Of a DNA stretch of 37,940 bases, positions 8,210-17,737 are shown in pieces. Under the pieces are notes generated by a model. That model searched no databases and was not told where the DNA came from. It saw only the letters and a program-made list of their open reading frames with translations. The translations under genes were made by a program, and so were the position numbers. Source of the stretch: Bacteroidales bacterium (GTDB taxonomy: Bacteria > Bacteroidota > Bacteroidia > Bacteroidales > UBA932); contig JAFZBM010000129.1 in assembly GCA_017561765.1 (NCBI GenBank), positions 1 through 37,940 on the forward strand, in the 5' to 3' direction. The stretch's first letter is position 1. Each line of letters begins with the position of its first letter.

Positions 8210-9838
8210 ATGAGAAAGTACAGTTACATATTGCTTCTGCTCCCCATGTTCCTGGCCGTTTCGTGCGACCGTGACGACCAGACCGAAATTTTCCCTGAAG
8301 AATACTTCAAGGTGGTGTACATCAAAGATTCAGGCGAAAGGGACGTGGTCATGAATACAGCCCAGGACGTGGTAAACATAGAGATGCTTGTAGTAAAAGG
8401 CGGAGCACACCCCGAAATGCCTGCCGACTGCCGGCTGGAAGTGATGCCTGCAGCCGAAGCCGCCGCCCAATATGGTTATGCGGAAGATGAAATAGGGATT
8501 ATCCCGGAGGAATCATACCGGCTTCCCGGCGGCATTTCCCTTACCGAAGAGATGTCATATCAGTATATTGACGTTGAATTGATGCCTGCCTTGATGGCGC
8601 CGGCTATGCGTGCGAACCCCGGTCTGGAATGGATGCTTCCGCTACAGCTCGTCAGCGACTCCGGCTCAGTCAACAAAGACAACTGTCTGGTCCGTCTCAA
8701 TTGCTCGGTTGTGTCGCCCTTTATCAACTGGGCCAGCGGTGCCGACCAGTATGTCAACATAGATTACAAGACCAAGGAGTGCCCCATAGAACTGGCCATT
8801 ACCAAGACGGAAATCAACAAGGCGGCCTTCAGCGGTACCATTGAGGCTCTGGGCGAAGATGCCGTTGCCGCATATAATACAAAACACGGAACGGCTTACC
8901 CGCTCCTTCCTGCCGGCTCCTATACGCTCGGCGGTCTTAGTTTTGAGGCAAATGTGCTTTCCGGCAGTGCGCTTGTGAACCTTTCCCGTTCAGGGCTTAC
9001 CGCAGACGTGGAATATCTTCTTCCTTTGCGAATAGTATCTGTATCTTCCAATTTGTATGAACTTTCGGAAGAAGTGAAATACCTTATTGTCGGTAATCCT
9101 AAATTCTCTTATGCGGAAGTGAATCCATCTTCCTGGAAGGTAGCTTTCAGCAATTCGGAGGACCGTAACTCGGAATACTGGGCGATGAACATGTTCAACC
9201 GTGACCCAGGGAGCAATTTCTGCTCTTACTGGAATGTAAGCCAGCAGACCAAGATCGGCACCGATGTGGATGATTTCCGCTATCCTGAGGAAGGAACATA
9301 TCCCGGAACATGCACTTATACGTCCGGGCGCCTGGCCGGCACTACCATAGACGTGCTTTATCCATGCTGCGACGGGGTGCGCAAATACGATAATGTGGTT
9401 GTAGTAATCGATTTGGGAGAGACGGTCAATATACACAGTATCGGAATTTCCAAAAAGGCCGGAAGCCTGGGCAACCTCGACCTCAAGGGAATTGAGTTCT
9501 ACACTGAGGACCAGTTTACTCTCGAAACAGCCGCACAGTACAAGGATAAAGACAACACCAAGTATCGCGCGGCCATCGCCAATTACAATACGGCCGATAA
9601 CGGGAACGCCTGGCGTCTGTGCATGATCTGGAATGACATTCCCAAAGGCACGACGGCGGACGGACTGCCTGCAGTCTGGAATGTCATGTCGTCCGAAAGC
9701 ATGAATACCGCAGCGGCCAAAGGACGTTATCTCAAACTGCGCCCGACGGCGTCGTACCGTGCCAATACCAACTGTATTGAAATAGGCGACCTGTATATAA
9801 GAAAGCTTATAACCATAGACGGAGAACCCGCCATATGA
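8210..9838 (+). CDS. DUF1735-type surface lipoprotein, likely glycan-binding
   Basis: A 542-residue lipoprotein with lipobox Cys19 (AVSC) followed by DRDD; acidic residues right after the Cys fit the surface-export signal described for Bacteroidota lipoproteins. Residues about 30-165 and 185-290 look like two tandem DUF1735 (BT_3987-like) beta-sandwich repeats. Residues about 300-540 form a discoidin-like or DUF4361-like C-terminal domain (ending IEIGDLYIRKL). Proteins of this build directly behind susD usually act as surface glycan-binding proteins; that role is inferred from position. The stop codon overlaps the next start by 4 bp (ATGA), so translation is probably coupled. Confidence 0.75.
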   Translation: MRKYSYILLLLPMFLAVSCDRDDQTEIFPEEYFKVVYIKDSGERDVVMNTAQDVVNIEMLVVKGGAHPEMPADCRLEVMPAAEAAAQYGYAEDEIGIIPEESYRLPGGISLTEEMSYQYIDVELMPALMAPAMRANPGLEWMLPLQLVSDSGSVNKDNCLVRLNCSVVSPFINWASGADQYVNIDYKTKECPIELAITKTEINKAAFSGTIEALGEDAVAAYNTKHGTAYPLLPAGSYTLGGLSFEANVLSGSALVNLSRSGLTADVEYLLPLRIVSVSSNLYELSEEVKYLIVGNPKFSYAEVNPSSWKVAFSNSEDRNSEYWAMNMFNRDPGSNFCSYWNVSQQTKIGTDVDDFRYPEEGTYPGTCTYTSGRLAGTTIDVLYPCCDGVRKYDNVVVVIDLGETVNIHSIGISKKAGSLGNLDLKGIEFYTEDQFTLETAAQYKDKDNTKYRAAIANYNTADNGNAWRLCMIWNDIPKGTTADGLPAVWNVMSSESMNTAAAKGRYLKLRPTASYRANTNCIEIGDLYIRKLITIDGEPAI

Positions 9839-10875
9839 TATTGCAGCTGAAGCACATAGCCGTCTCGTTGAGCGTTTTTATCTTCCTTGCCCTTGGTTGT
9901 TCCGCCTGCGGCAAGGAAACGCCGCCTGAAGGTGGTGGCGACAAGCCTGACCCCGCGGTTTCCGATGACGGGCAGGGCGGGTACTTGTTCGCCCATACGG
10001 GTACGGGCAAGAATTATTATAAACTTTTCTATGCGCTGTCCCGCGACGGCATCAGCTGGACGGTCCTCAAACGCGGAGAGTCGCCGCTGTCCACGTATTA
10101 CGGGTTCCCTTACATAGTCAGAGACGCAAGTGGAACCTTCTGGCTGATAGGCACATCCACGGGCTCAAAGCCGCATTTTCCTATTGTATGGTGGTCGGAT
10201 GATATGGTAACATGGAAACACAAAGACCTTCCGTCTTCCATAATGGCCCTTCCGTCGGGTTACGAGAACGACACCAACTCCTACGGTGCTATGAAATTGT
10301 TTTTCGATCCTGTCAAGGGGCAGTTCATGATTACCTGGCATGCCAGCGAAAAGGGTCTTTCCGGAAACGCCTCATGGGAATCAATGCGGACATTCTACAT
10401 ACTGACCGAAGACTTTCAGACATTCACGCCTGCACAGAAGCTCTTTGCCTTCTCCGGACATGATGCCGATATGGCACAGATAGATGCTTCGATTCATTAT
10501 TATGGAGGGAAGTATTACGCAGTAATAAAAGATGAACGCTGGCCGGAGCACGCGTCAACAGGCAAAACAGTCAGGATAGCAGTGTCGGATACGCCTACAG
10601 GCCCTTGGTCAAACCCCGGAGTGAGCCTCACTCCCGCCTGGCGGGAAGCTCCAACCCTCGTCCAGTCTATGGACGGCTCGGAGTGGTATCTGTATGTGGA
10701 AGATTATACAGTGCATCGCTACGAGATGTACCATTCAGCCACCTTGACACTGAACTCGATGTGGGAAAAAGTCGCAGGCATGACGCCTCCGCCCGGCGAC
10801 AACTGCCGTCATGGATGCATAATCCGGGTTGACGAGACCATTTACAGCAAACTGAAATCAACATATGATAAATAA
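9835..10875 (+). CDS. GH43-like five-bladed beta-propeller lipoprotein
   Basis: A 346-residue lipoprotein (Cys at residue 22 or 25 in LGCSACGKE), a short linker, then one propeller domain at 49-346. Blade motifs such as FYALSRDGISWTVL and TFWLIGTS recall the GH43/GH-F clan. Of the usual GH43 catalytic trio I can place a candidate pKa Asp (D217, in MAQIDASI) and a candidate acid Glu (E271, in REAPTL, where GH43 has EGP), but the first-blade RDP base motif reads GFPYI (90-94) with no Asp. The domain is therefore an altered or non-catalytic GH43 relative. It is clearly homologous to the C-terminal domain of the protein at 13837-17544 (shared LPSGYENDTNS, IKDER, CRHGC). Start ATG overlaps the previous stop. 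Confidence 0.7.
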   Translation: MILQLKHIAVSLSVFIFLALGCSACGKETPPEGGGDKPDPAVSDDGQGGYLFAHTGTGKNYYKLFYALSRDGISWTVLKRGESPLSTYYGFPYIVRDASGTFWLIGTSTGSKPHFPIVWWSDDMVTWKHKDLPSSIMALPSGYENDTNSYGAMKLFFDPVKGQFMITWHASEKGLSGNASWESMRTFYILTEDFQTFTPAQKLFAFSGHDADMAQIDASIHYYGGKYYAVIKDERWPEHASTGKTVRIAVSDTPTGPWSNPGVSLTPAWREAPTLVQSMDGSEWYLYVEDYTVHRYEMYHSATLTLNSMWEKVAGMTPPPGDNCRHGCIIRVDETIYSKLKSTYDK

Positions 10876-10895
10876 CAATATAAACGATTGCCACA

Positions 10896-11036
10896 ATGAA
10901 AAAATGCTACACAACTCCTGAAGTGAGTATGGATTCTTTCGAGAATTCCATTCCGCTTTTAGCTGACAGCTCAAGCTTTTCTACATCCTCTTCACTTGAG
11001 GGTTTTGTCGATGACGGTGATGCGATTGTCTGGTAA
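10896..11036 (+). CDS. Small 46-residue protein preceding the first fimbrillin/GLUG lipoprotein
   Basis: ATG at 10896 to TAA at 11034-11036 encodes 46 residues. It starts MKKCYTTPEVSMDSF, has a short hydrophobic core (SIPLLA), a Ser-rich middle and an acidic end, VDDGDAIVW. It sits 20 bp after the propeller gene and 17 bp before a fimbrillin-like lipoprotein gene. A second ORF of like size, layout and Trp-terminated acidic end (17569-17718) stands before the third paralogue, which argues that both are real. Similar short ORFs with an N-terminal aromatic-x-x-P pattern are common as hypothetical proteins in Bacteroidales; no function is known to me. Confidence 0.6.
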   Translation: MKKCYTTPEVSMDSFENSIPLLADSSSFSTSSSLEGFVDDGDAIVW

Positions 11037-11053
11037 CTTAAAGAAACGTCATT

Positions 11054-13825
11054 ATGAAAAAGATTAGATTATCAGTCGGTTTAGCCATTTCAGCCTTGGT
11101 CTGTCTGGCATCATGTAATAAAGAAGCAGTCATTGACAGTCTCCCTTCAGATGATTCTTCAAAGATTGAAGTTTTCCTGACCGCCTTCTGCGAGCAGGGT
11201 TCAAAAGTTTCTCTTGACTTCGAGCAGGAGCCTAATGTAAAGTGGTCCGACAACGATATAATCGCTGTTTTCGACGGCCAGTACAAGAATCAGTTCAGTA
11301 TTGAAACGGGTTCGAATACAGGCGCTTCTGCAACATTTACCGGTATGGCGTCCCCCGGCGTCTCCTTGTATACCGTATATCCATATGAAGCAGGCAACTC
11401 GCTTTCCGGTTCCAATCTGTCGGTGACCATTCCCGCTAATCAAGTTATTGGCAAACAAGCCTGTGTGGACACTACGGCCATCGTAAGTGTCGGCAAAGTG
11501 GAAGCGGGCAAAGTAGAATTCAAGCAGGTTTGCGGTCTTGTCAAGATAGTGATAAGCGGTGGTGGCGTACGCAAGATTATAATCAGCGGAAACAATCTCG
11601 CTGGAACCGCGAATGTAGCTGCAGATGGTTCCGTTGCTTCGGTATCTTCCGGTTCAAACAGCATAGAACTCAGTTACGAAGGCAATGTAAACTTCCCTGC
11701 CGGCACCTATTATGCTGCCGTCCTTCCTGGCACCACAGCTGCAGGGTCGTTCTCCGTCCAGTTGGTCGGTGGCGGCGGCCTGACATGGGATAAAACAGCA
11801 TCTTCCGCCGTAACGATTGCACGTAAGAAGGTTATGAACGCCGGAGAGGTGGATAGCGATGCCTCTTTTGTGCGTCATATTACCAACAAGAACGAACTCT
11901 ACGCCTGGGGCGAGGTTATGGGAAAAGAAAGCGGTGTGACAGTATATCTTGACGCCGACATCGACTGCGCAGCCGATCCCTGGATAGGAACGGGTGCAAC
12001 ATTCGACGGTACCTTTGAAGGACAGGGCCACAAGATTTACAATCTGGTCGTCACATACGACGGTGACACCGGATTTATCTCCAGACTCTCCGGAACCCTG
12101 AAGGATGTCACTTTCGGCTCATCCAACGGCAGCAGCTGGGACAAAACATCATGCATAACGCATAACGGTATGTCGGAAGCAGACGCGGACACTCATTATC
12201 TTGGCCTCATAGGCCGGATGGTCGGCAAGGGCAATATGGAAAATGTCATCAACTACACCAATATTGTTGCCTCTACCACCAGCAGCAGGGTATATATTGG
12301 AGGTCTGGTGGGTCTTATACCAGGCAATGAAAGTGTTACAATGACAAGTTGCAAGAACTACGGCTCTGTCACAAACAACTCCACTTGGGCGGGCGGCCAG
12401 ACCCGTATGGGCGGCATTGTAGGTCAGTGCAGCGGTACGCTTGAAGCTATCGATCTTGAAAACCACGGAGCCTTGACGGTCAACAATGGCGTCACCAACT
12501 TCGTAGGCGGCCTGTGCGGCGACCTTGGCAGCGATTCGTCCATTACCGAGGCCAGCAACTACGGCACTATCACCTTCACTGATGGCGGTACCCAGAAAAC
12601 TTATATCGGCGGCTGCTTCGGCTCGGTACGTAGTGCTATAGTCATGAGTTGCCACAACTATGCCCCCATTACGATTACCCGCAACGCCGAGCACTGGTTT
12701 GGCGGTATCGCCGGTTACATGGAGTCGGGAGAGTCCAATTTGATGGAGTGTATTAATCATGAAGGAGCTAATCTTGCCGTTGATGCTTCTGTTGCCAAAC
12801 GTGCCATAATGGGCGGCATAGCCGGAGGTTGCCAATATAACGGAAGCGGTCCGTTTGCAGTCGCCATTGAAGAGTGCAAGAATGAAGCGGCCCTTACAAA
12901 TTACGGTGCTGCGACCGACTTTGGCGGTATTGCCGGACTTCTGGACAATTACCTTGCTTCCGCTACAATTCTTATCCAGAATTGTGAGAATACCGGCGCT
13001 GTCGCAAGTGCCGTGTTTGATGATGGCAGCGGCCTTAACCGAGAACTCAGGATGGGCGGCATTGTCGGCGGAACCGATCCCGAGGACGAAGGATGCGACC
13101 AGATTATCAGATCCTGCGTCAACCACGGTGAAGTTACTACAGCAGGAGCACTTAAGAAAGGAGCTTCAGTGCGTGTGGGCGGAATCGTCGGAAACACCTA
13201 TTCAAATGTCAAAATAGACAAGTGCAAGAATTTCGGCGATGTGGGATGCCCCAACGCAGGAATAGATGCGGGATCGGCACGCTTCACATGTGGCGGTATT
13301 GCAGGTTATATACATTCTCGTTCTTCCTCCCGATATCAAGAGATTACTGATTGTGTGAATGTCGGAACAATCTCATCTGCACGCGAGAAAGGCACCCAAT
13401 ACATTGGAGGGATTGTCGGCGGCGGAGAAAAACAGGATGCCCAGCCATATGCCCAGATTAGCGGGTGCAAAAATTATGGCGAGGTTTCCGCTGTAAAAAC
13501 CACAGATACACTGGTTGGCGGCTTGTGCGGGTATACGATTTATACAATTTCCAATAGTTCCAACTTTGCCAATGTGACCGGTGGTGCATGGAACGGTGCG
13601 ATTGTCGGTGATGGAAACAGCAATGCCGTTATGGTGGATGGAATCAAGGTTGGTGTCGACGTGGAAGTCTCCGGTGCGGCCAATCCCGGTGCCAAATACA
13701 CCGAAGGCAAGAAAACTTACACCTTCACAAAATCCGCTTCTCTTGAAAAGCAATGGTTCAGCGGTTGGGCTGACGGTGCAGCGATAACAGTCACCGTAGT
13801 CAATCAGGAATCTTACACGGAATAA
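11054..13825 (+). CDS. Lipoprotein with fimbrillin-like domain and GLUG-type repeat beta-helix (paralogue 1)
   Basis: 923 residues. Lipobox Cys21 (LASC, followed by NKEA). Residues about 35-270 resemble the Bacteroidota fimbrillin-like (Mfa/FimB) domain: an N-terminal strand, VKWSDNDIIAVFDG, then YTVYPY, and YYAAVLPGTT. Residues about 280-860 consist of GLUG-like repeats of some 40-60 residues with cores of the type GGIVG...C.NYG.V, expected to stack as a right-handed beta-helix. Many Cys-x-Asn steps recur. The end (to 923) is a small beta domain finishing TVTVVNQESYTE. Such proteins are surface adhesins or glycan-facing scaffolds; no catalytic motif is visible. It is closely similar to the proteins at 13837 and 17738, so the three arose by tandem duplication. 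Confidence 0.75.
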   Translation: MKKIRLSVGLAISALVCLASCNKEAVIDSLPSDDSSKIEVFLTAFCEQGSKVSLDFEQEPNVKWSDNDIIAVFDGQYKNQFSIETGSNTGASATFTGMASPGVSLYTVYPYEAGNSLSGSNLSVTIPANQVIGKQACVDTTAIVSVGKVEAGKVEFKQVCGLVKIVISGGGVRKIIISGNNLAGTANVAADGSVASVSSGSNSIELSYEGNVNFPAGTYYAAVLPGTTAAGSFSVQLVGGGGLTWDKTASSAVTIARKKVMNAGEVDSDASFVRHITNKNELYAWGEVMGKESGVTVYLDADIDCAADPWIGTGATFDGTFEGQGHKIYNLVVTYDGDTGFISRLSGTLKDVTFGSSNGSSWDKTSCITHNGMSEADADTHYLGLIGRMVGKGNMENVINYTNIVASTTSSRVYIGGLVGLIPGNESVTMTSCKNYGSVTNNSTWAGGQTRMGGIVGQCSGTLEAIDLENHGALTVNNGVTNFVGGLCGDLGSDSSITEASNYGTITFTDGGTQKTYIGGCFGSVRSAIVMSCHNYAPITITRNAEHWFGGIAGYMESGESNLMECINHEGANLAVDASVAKRAIMGGIAGGCQYNGSGPFAVAIEECKNEAALTNYGAATDFGGIAGLLDNYLASATILIQNCENTGAVASAVFDDGSGLNRELRMGGIVGGTDPEDEGCDQIIRSCVNHGEVTTAGALKKGASVRVGGIVGNTYSNVKIDKCKNFGDVGCPNAGIDAGSARFTCGGIAGYIHSRSSSRYQEITDCVNVGTISSAREKGTQYIGGIVGGGEKQDAQPYAQISGCKNYGEVSAVKTTDTLVGGLCGYTIYTISNSSNFANVTGGAWNGAIVGDGNSNAVMVDGIKVGVDVEVSGAANPGAKYTEGKKTYTFTKSASLEKQWFSGWADGAAITVTVVNQESYTE

Positions 13826-13836
13826 TTCCGATCATT

Positions 13837-16800
13837 ATGAAATCATTCAGAATTATTATTACTGCACTCTTGATTGTTTCCCTGGCTTCCTGCGCAAAGG
13901 AAGCCCGGGTTGACAATCCTGATATCACAACTAAAACAAAGATTTCTTTCAGCGCAAAGGGAGAGGCAGATACGCCTGAGCCCAAAGTCATCCTTGACTT
14001 CAGTCTGACTCCTAATGTCCGATGGTCTGACAGCGACCTTATAGCCGTATTCGACGGCATGGCAAAGAATCAGTTTAGCATCGAAGAAGGGACCAATACT
14101 GGAGCGGAAGCCACTTTTTCCGGTGAGGTAAGCGCTGGCTATTCAAGTCTTTATGCGGTATATCCCTTTTCCTCGGCAATTTCCATTTCAGGTTCCGATC
14201 TGTCAGTATCGGTCCCTTCCGCCCAGACGGTAAGCAGTATCGCAAGGGTGGATCCTGCCGCTCTGGTTTCCGTGGGACAGGTAAACGAAGGCTCAATTGA
14301 GTTCAAGCAGGTTTGCGGATTACTTAAATTTGAGATTAACACCGAAGGCGTATCACAGGTCATTCTCCGTGGCACTAACCTGGCCGGCACTGCCACGGTG
14401 GCCGCTACCGGCGTGCTTTCCGAGGTAACTGCAGGAGAGGAAGCTGTCATAATAAGCAGTTCCGACGGCACGTTTGCCACTGGAGCTTATTATGCCGCCG
14501 TGCTTCCCGGCACCACTAATTCGGGCAGTTTCACAGTGGAGTTCGTAGAAAACTCCGGCCTTACTCACACCAAGACCGCCTCAAAGGCAGTATTCGTTGG
14601 TCGCAAGCAAGGAAAGGCCATTGGTGCATTTGACGACAGTTACTCTTTGAGCCGTCACATCTTCAATAAGGACCAGCTTTTCGCCTGGGGTGCGTCAATG
14701 GGGGACGATGACCACATGCCGGTCTATCTTGAAGCCGACATCGATTGTCAGGGAGCAAGTTGGAACGGAACCGGTTCCTCTTTCAATGGAGTGTTCTATG
14801 GTCAGAACCACAAGATTTGCAATCTGGTAGTAGAGTCCGAAACTCAGACCGGATTTATCAGCACTCTCACCGGTACCCTGAAAGACCTGGTATTCGGCTC
14901 TTCCAGCGGCTCTTCTTGGGACAACACCTCTCGCATAACTCATGTGGGCACGAGCGGCGATATCGAGTATGTCGGACTTGTATGCCGTCTCACAGGTGAT
15001 GGCGATATAGTGAACGTAAAGAATTTTGCAATAGTTGAAGTCCCTTCAAGTTCCTCATCCAGAGCTTATGTAGGCGGTCTTGTGGGCGTTGTTCCCGAAT
15101 CCGCCACTGGCGCTGTAATTACTGACAGCAAAAACTATGGAGCTGTTTCAAACGCATCCTCCTGGTCCGGAGCTGAAACCCGTATGGGCGGCATCGTAGG
15201 CCAGGGAAGCGGCGCCCTTGCCGCTTCCGGGCTGGAGAACCACGGTGCCCTGACGGTTGCAAACAGCGTTACGAACTTTGTCGGCGGTCTCTGTGGAGAC
15301 CTTGCTACCGGATCTTCCGTTTCCAGTTCCAGTAACTACGGTACGATTACCTTTACCGGCGGCGGTACCCAACAGACATACCTTGGCGGCTGCTTCGGTT
15401 CCGTCCGCGGTTCTACCATATCCGACTGCCACAACTACGCCGCGATTACCGCAACACGCAATGCCCAGCACCGTTTCGGAGGCATTTTGGGACTCCTCCA
15501 GTCCGGAACTATCATGATTGACGGCTGTACCAACCATCTGGGTGCAGACCTCACGGTTTCATCTTCCGTCAGTGCCCGCACAGTCCTGGGCGGCATAGCC
15601 GGCGCGTGCCTGAACGGCTCGTCGTCTTCCATGACAGTCACCATTCAGGACAGCAGGAACGAAGCTGCAATTATCAACAACGGGGCAACATCTGAAATCG
15701 GCGGTATCGTGGGAATGCTCGACAGCGAATATGCCGGAGAGGCACATACCTTCAGGGTTCTCGATTGCGAGAATGCGGGTGCTGTCACCAACGCGGCTGC
15801 GGATGTTTCCTTCAGCAGCCTGGGTCGCGAGCTCAGGATCGGCGGTATCATCGGCTCTTCCGATGCAGACTCCGGTCTTCTGAACATCATCGTCCGCTCT
15901 TGTATCAACAGAGGAACCGTATCGACAGCCGGCGCACTTTCCAGCGGAAAAGCCGTTAGAATCGGTGGAATAGCAGGCCTCGCATGGTACGATAGCCTGA
16001 TTGACAAGTGCAAGAACTTCGGTGACGTAAAATGCAATGCGGCAGGCTCGGACGGTGGTGCCACCATGAACATGGGCGGAATCGTGGGCTTCTTCGAGGC
16101 CAGGACTTCCTCCCGTTACCAGAAGATAACAGATTGTATAAATACCGGCGAGATATCATCGATAAGGAATGTCGGAACCCAATATATCGGCGGCATCCTC
16201 GGCTCCGTCAACAATGGAGGCAGCTACAGCAACTACGGAACCGTGGACGGAAGCAAGAATTACGGAGCTGTTTCCGCAACGCGGCAGACCAATACAATGC
16301 TCGGCGGCATTTGCGGCTATGCAAAGCATACAGTTTCGAATTGTTCCAACTTCGGCAGTATCACCGGAGGAGCCTGGAACGGCGCCATTTTAGGTGACGG
16401 AAATTCCAGCGCAGTAGCCACTATCGGCCTTAAAGTCGGTAACGGCGTTGAAGTTACCGGTGCCGCGAATGCAAACACCAAATACAGCAACGGGAACACG
16501 ACCTATTCTTTCGGTACTACCATGACGAATGAAAAGAGGTGGTTCAGCGGCTGGTCTGACGCGGCAATCACCGTTACCGTCGTCGGTCAGGAAACCTATG
16601 ACGGCAGCGGAAGCGGAGAAGAGCCCTCCACGGGAGGATATCTCTTTGCCCATACCGGCAACGGCGACGGCTACTACTACCGTTTGTTCTACGCCATTTC
16701 CCACGACGGTCTAAGCTGGACCGAGCTCAACAACGGCAATTCACCGATGAATTCCTACTACGGTTTTCCTTACATTACCCAGGATGCCGACGGTACCTTC

Positions 16801-17544
16801 TGGCTGATAGGTGTAAGCAACAATACTCCTCGTCATCCTGTCATCTGGAAGTCCAACGACATGGTAGCCTGGACGGTGTACAAGAATATCCCGCGCTCCG
16901 TAATGGACCTGCCTTCGGGCTATGAGAACGACACCAATTCTTTTGGTGCCATGAAGATATTCTTCGACCCAGTGTCGGAACAGTTCATTATTACCTGGCA
17001 TGCAGGAGAGGAAAACTATAGCGGAGACGATCACTGGGAGTCTATGCGCACGTTCTTTATCTTGACAACTGATTTCGAGACCTTCACACCGGCTCAAAAA
17101 CTATTCTCATTCACGGGGTCTGACGCCAATATGGCGCAAATAGACGCGACAATTCATTATTACAACGGAAAATATTACGCCCTTATTAAGGACGAGCGCA
17201 CATACCATAGCTCCAGCAACTATTATAAGAGACCGCGTATCGCCGTATCCAACTCACTCACTGGCCCTTATGCCAATCCGGGCGGAGCACTTACGGATAA
17301 GCACAGGGAAGGAATGACCATGGTTCAGTCTCCCGACAAGAATTACTGGTACCTGTACGTGGAGAATTACGGTTCCGATCCGCATGTGTATGAACTCTAC
17401 CGTTCCACCTCGCTGACGGCTTCCGGCTGGAGCCAGGTGACGAGCTTCACCCCTCCGACGACCCAGTCAATCTGCCGTCACGGTTGCGTTATACCTATTG
17501 ACGCCACTGTTTACAGTAGGCTTGAAGCCGCTTATGGAAATTAA
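13837..17544 (+). CDS. Fimbrillin-like/GLUG-repeat lipoprotein fused to a GH43-like propeller (paralogue 2)
   Basis: 1235 residues. Lipobox Cys19 (LASC, followed by AKEA), a fimbrillin-like domain (about 35-270) and a GLUG-repeat beta-helix (about 280-915) as in its two neighbours, then a Gly/Ser-rich linker (GSGSGEEPSTGG) and a GH43-like propeller from about residue 934 to the end. The propeller matches the stand-alone lipoprotein at 9835-10875 over its whole length (GYLFAHTG, YYGFPYI, GTFWLIG, LPSGYENDTNS, KYYALIKDER, CRHGC). As there, the usual first-blade catalytic Asp is absent (GFPYI), while a Glu remains where the GH43 acid lies (HREGMTMVQS). It starts 11 bp after paralogue 1 and has no small ORF in front. 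Confidence 0.78.
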   Translation: MKSFRIIITALLIVSLASCAKEARVDNPDITTKTKISFSAKGEADTPEPKVILDFSLTPNVRWSDSDLIAVFDGMAKNQFSIEEGTNTGAEATFSGEVSAGYSSLYAVYPFSSAISISGSDLSVSVPSAQTVSSIARVDPAALVSVGQVNEGSIEFKQVCGLLKFEINTEGVSQVILRGTNLAGTATVAATGVLSEVTAGEEAVIISSSDGTFATGAYYAAVLPGTTNSGSFTVEFVENSGLTHTKTASKAVFVGRKQGKAIGAFDDSYSLSRHIFNKDQLFAWGASMGDDDHMPVYLEADIDCQGASWNGTGSSFNGVFYGQNHKICNLVVESETQTGFISTLTGTLKDLVFGSSSGSSWDNTSRITHVGTSGDIEYVGLVCRLTGDGDIVNVKNFAIVEVPSSSSSRAYVGGLVGVVPESATGAVITDSKNYGAVSNASSWSGAETRMGGIVGQGSGALAASGLENHGALTVANSVTNFVGGLCGDLATGSSVSSSSNYGTITFTGGGTQQTYLGGCFGSVRGSTISDCHNYAAITATRNAQHRFGGILGLLQSGTIMIDGCTNHLGADLTVSSSVSARTVLGGIAGACLNGSSSSMTVTIQDSRNEAAIINNGATSEIGGIVGMLDSEYAGEAHTFRVLDCENAGAVTNAAADVSFSSLGRELRIGGIIGSSDADSGLLNIIVRSCINRGTVSTAGALSSGKAVRIGGIAGLAWYDSLIDKCKNFGDVKCNAAGSDGGATMNMGGIVGFFEARTSSRYQKITDCINTGEISSIRNVGTQYIGGILGSVNNGGSYSNYGTVDGSKNYGAVSATRQTNTMLGGICGYAKHTVSNCSNFGSITGGAWNGAILGDGNSSAVATIGLKVGNGVEVTGAANANTKYSNGNTTYSFGTTMTNEKRWFSGWSDAAITVTVVGQETYDGSGSGEEPSTGGYLFAHTGNGDGYYYRLFYAISHDGLSWTELNNGNSPMNSYYGFPYITQDADGTFWLIGVSNNTPRHPVIWKSNDMVAWTVYKNIPRSVMDLPSGYENDTNSFGAMKIFFDPVSEQFIITWHAGEENYSGDDHWESMRTFFILTTDFETFTPAQKLFSFTGSDANMAQIDATIHYYNGKYYALIKDERTYHSSSNYYKRPRIAVSNSLTGPYANPGGALTDKHREGMTMVQSPDKNYWYLYVENYGSDPHVYELYRSTSLTASGWSQVTSFTPPTTQSICRHGCVIPIDATVYSRLEAAYGN

Positions 17545-17568
17545 TCAACAACTAATTATATCAAAAGA

Positions 17569-17718
17569 ATGAAAACTAATTATCGCTTAGATTACCTTAC
17601 GCCGAAGACGCGGGTAATTGATGTTAACTTTAAGGGTTCTCTTATGGTTAACAGTTTTGTCAAAAACTCTTCATCCGAGAGTTTTCAGAACGAATCCGAG
17701 TATGAGTCTATTTGGTAA
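17569..17718 (+). CDS. Small 49-residue protein preceding the third fimbrillin/GLUG lipoprotein
   Basis: ATG at 17569 to TAA at 17716-17718 encodes 49 residues: MKTNYRLDYLTPKTRVIDV, a hydrophobic patch (GSLMVNSFV), a Ser-rich middle (NSSSES) and an acidic end, NESEYESIW. Layout and the terminal I-(V)-W match the 46-residue ORF at 10896-11036, although the overall sequences have diverged. It lies 24 bp after paralogue 2 and 19 bp before paralogue 3. Function unknown. Confidence 0.6.
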   Translation: MKTNYRLDYLTPKTRVIDVNFKGSLMVNSFVKNSSSESFQNESEYESIW

Positions 17719-17737
17719 CCTTTAATTTTGTTAAGAA

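Noticed and set aside
12149-13126. Long reading frame (325 codons) on the - strand within the first GLUG gene
   Set aside because: It is antisense to a repetitive, clearly coding region and similar shadows occur in the paralogues; no signal peptide or family pattern.
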